NCBI GenBank assembly: GCA_021014325.1
Contig: CM037476.1
Coordinates: 18,636,827 to 18,700,826 of the forward strand
Length of the DNA stretch: 64,000 nt
Source of the DNA: Plazaster borealis
Taxonomy: Eukaryota > Echinodermata > Asteroidea > Forcipulatida > Labidiasteridae
Direction of reading: 5' to 3'
In this document: positions 61,926-64,000 of the stretch, in pieces
Layout of the letters: the number at the start of each line of letters is the position of its first letter
Position numbering within the stretch: the stretch's first letter is position 1
Translations under genes and position numbers: made by a program
The notes under the pieces: generated by a model
What the model was told of the DNA's origin: nothing
Seen by the model: only the letters and a program-made list of their open reading frames with translations
The model's database searches: none

Positions 61926-64000
61926 TAATTTACAAATTCTTCAGTGTCCCCTAATCTGGGTTGGATTTAATTTTCAAAACAAATTCAGTTTCGCCTAATC
62001 AAGTTGAATTTTATTTTCAAAATCTTCAGTGTCCCGTAATCTAGGTTGAATTTGATTTTCAAAATCTTCAGTTTCCCCTAATCTAGGTTGCATTTGATTT
62101 TCAAAATATTCAGTGTCCCCTGAAACAGGTTGGATTTAATTTTCAAAATATTCAGTGTCCCCTAATCCAGGTTTGATTTGAGTTTCAAAATATTCAGTGT
62201 CCCCTAATCTAGGTTTGATATGATTTTAAAATCTTCAGTGTCCCCTTATCTTGGTTGGATTTAATTTTCAAAATATTCAGTTTACCCTAATCTAAGTTGG
62301 ACTAGATTTTTCAAAATCTTCAGTGTACCCTAATCTAAGTTTGATTTAATTTTCATAGTCTTCATTGTCCCCTAATACAGGTTGGATTTGCTTTTCAAAA
62401 TCGTCAGTGTTCCTAGTCTAGGTTGGATTTAATTTTCAAAATCTTCAGTGTCCCCTAATCTAGATTTGATTTGATTTTAAAATCTTCAGTGTTCCCTTAT
62501 CTAGATTGGATTTAATTTTCAAAATTTTCAGTGTCCCCTAATCTTGGTTGGATTTAAGTCTCAAAATATTCAGTTTACCCTAATCTAAGTTGGACTAGAT
62601 TTTTCAAAATCTTTAGTGTACCCTAATCTAAGTTTGATTTAATTTTCATAATCTTCATTGTCCCCTAATATAGGTTGGATTGAATTTTCAAAATATTCAG
62701 TGTTCCCTGATCTAGATTGGATTTAATTTTCAAATCTCCATAGCCCCTCATCTAGATTGGATTTGATTCTCAAAATTTTCAGTGTACCCTAATCTAGGTT
62801 GGATTGAATTTTCAAAATATTCAGTTTCCCCTAATCTAGGTTTGACAAGATTTTTCAAAATCTTCAGTGTCCCCTAATCTAGGTTTGATTTGATTTTCAA
62901 AATCGTCAATATCCCCTTATCTATATTGGAATTAATTTTCAAAATTCTCAGTGTCCCCTAATCTAAGTTGGATTGAATTTTCTAAATATTCAGTGTTCCT
63001 AATCTAGGTTGGATTTGATTTTTTCAAAATATACAGTGTCCTCTTATCTAGATTGGATTTAATTTTCTAAATCTTCAGTGTCCCCTAATCTAGGTTTGAC
63101 AAGATTTTTCAAAATCTTCAGTGTCCCCTAATCTAGGTTTGATTTGATTTTCAAAATCTTCAGTATCCCCTTATCTAGATTGGATTTAATTTTCAAAATC
63201 TTCAGTGTCCCCTAATCTAAGTTGGATTGAATTTTCTAAATATTCAGTGTTCCTAGTCTAGGTTGGATTTGATTTCTTCAAAATATACAGTGTCCCCTTA
63301 TCTAGATTGGATTTAATTTTATAAATCTTCAGTGTCCCCTAATCTAGGTTTGACTAGATTTTTCAATATCTTCAGTGTATCCTAATCTAAATTGAATTTA
63401 ACTTTCATAATCTTCAGTGTCCCCTAATCTAGGTTGGATTCGCTTTTCAAAATCCACAGATTCCCCCTATCTAGCTTGTATTTGATTTTCAAAATCTTCA
63501 GTGTTCCTAAACTAGGTTGAATTTAGTTTTTTCTAAATCTTCAGTGTTCCCTTATCTAAGTTGGATTTGATTTTCCAAATGTTCAGTGTTCCTAATCTAG
63601 ATTGAATTTGATTTTCAAAATCTTCACTGATCCTAATCTAGGTTGGTTTAATTTTCAAAAACTTCAGTGTCCCCTTATCTAAGTTGGATTTGATTTTCAA
63701 AATAGTCAGTGTTCCTAATCTAGGTTGGATTCAATTATCAAAATCTTCAGTGTCCCTTTACCTAGATTGGATTTGTTTTTTTCGAAATCTTCAGTGTCCT
63801 CTAATCTAGGTTGGATTTGTTTTTCCAAATATTCAGTGTCCCATAATCAATGTTGGATTTGATTTTCAAACTCTTCATTATCCCTATTCTAGGTTGGATT
63901 TGATTTTTAAAATATTCAGTGTTCCTAATCTAGGTTGGATTCAATTATCAATATCTTCAGTGTCCCTTTATCTAGATTGGATTTGTTTTTTCAAAATCTT
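61926..64000. repeat. Minisatellite of about 43 bp, runs off window
   Basis: Units follow the pattern CAGTGTCCCCTAATCTAGG, TTGGATTTGATTTTCAAAAT and CTT with point variation, about 48 copies. Some neighbouring blocks repeat as groups (62870-63060 resembles 63070-63290), indicating a higher-order structure. No coding. Confidence 0.9.

Overview
This is animal nuclear DNA that is AT-rich, intron-bearing and crowded with transposons. A marine invertebrate, probably a deuterostome and perhaps an echinoderm, fits best. The host gene family is an F-type lectin (fucolectin) joined to a PAN/Apple domain, and BEL/Pao, DIRS-like, Penelope-like and tRNA-headed SINE-like elements surround it. The species assignment is inference. 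No rRNA, intact tRNA or CRISPR array was seen.

The backbone is a tandem duplication of a unit about 15.7 kb long before insertions: copy 1 (about 1-19525), copy 2 (19526-35430) and copy 3 (35430-58560, truncated and stuffed with repeats). Each unit carries a minus-strand five-exon gene whose exons straddle the copy boundaries. Exon 1 is a signal peptide, exons 2-4 build the F-type lectin domain, and exon 5 is a PAN domain. All junctions are phase 1 with GT/AG sites. Three genes result. Gene 0 (183-10299, 3' end off-window) has a frameshifted exon 1 and a truncated exon 3. Gene 1 (17505-25858) is open throughout at 272 codons. Gene 2 (33285-57851) is open throughout at 329 codons, with a 14.1-kb intron 2 full of retroelements. 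The genes differ in fucose-contact residues, in the linker and in PAN cysteines.

Intron 2 of gene 2 holds a degraded GC-rich DIRS-type element (about 35700-40560), an unassigned 1.4-kb stretch with a long inverted repeat, and a BEL/Pao element (41939-49669) whose two 429-bp LTRs look identical. Its intron 1 holds a 1.27-kb-monomer tandem array (52170-57130). Copy 1 alone carries a 5'-truncated non-LTR retrotransposon (3994-5762) and a 3.6-kb TIR transposon (6460-10089). Copy 2 alone carries a Penelope-like insertion with a candidate hammerhead motif and a 497-bp TIR element.

Beyond 58560 the window becomes a minisatellite district: a 22-bp array with 88-bp higher-order period (59320-60460), a palindromic 41-bp array (60670-61010) and a roughly 43-bp array (61930-64000) running off the end, with three copies of a 200-bp dispersed repeat between them.

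All gene models were built by reading splice sites and conserved motifs by eye. No search or alignment program was run.
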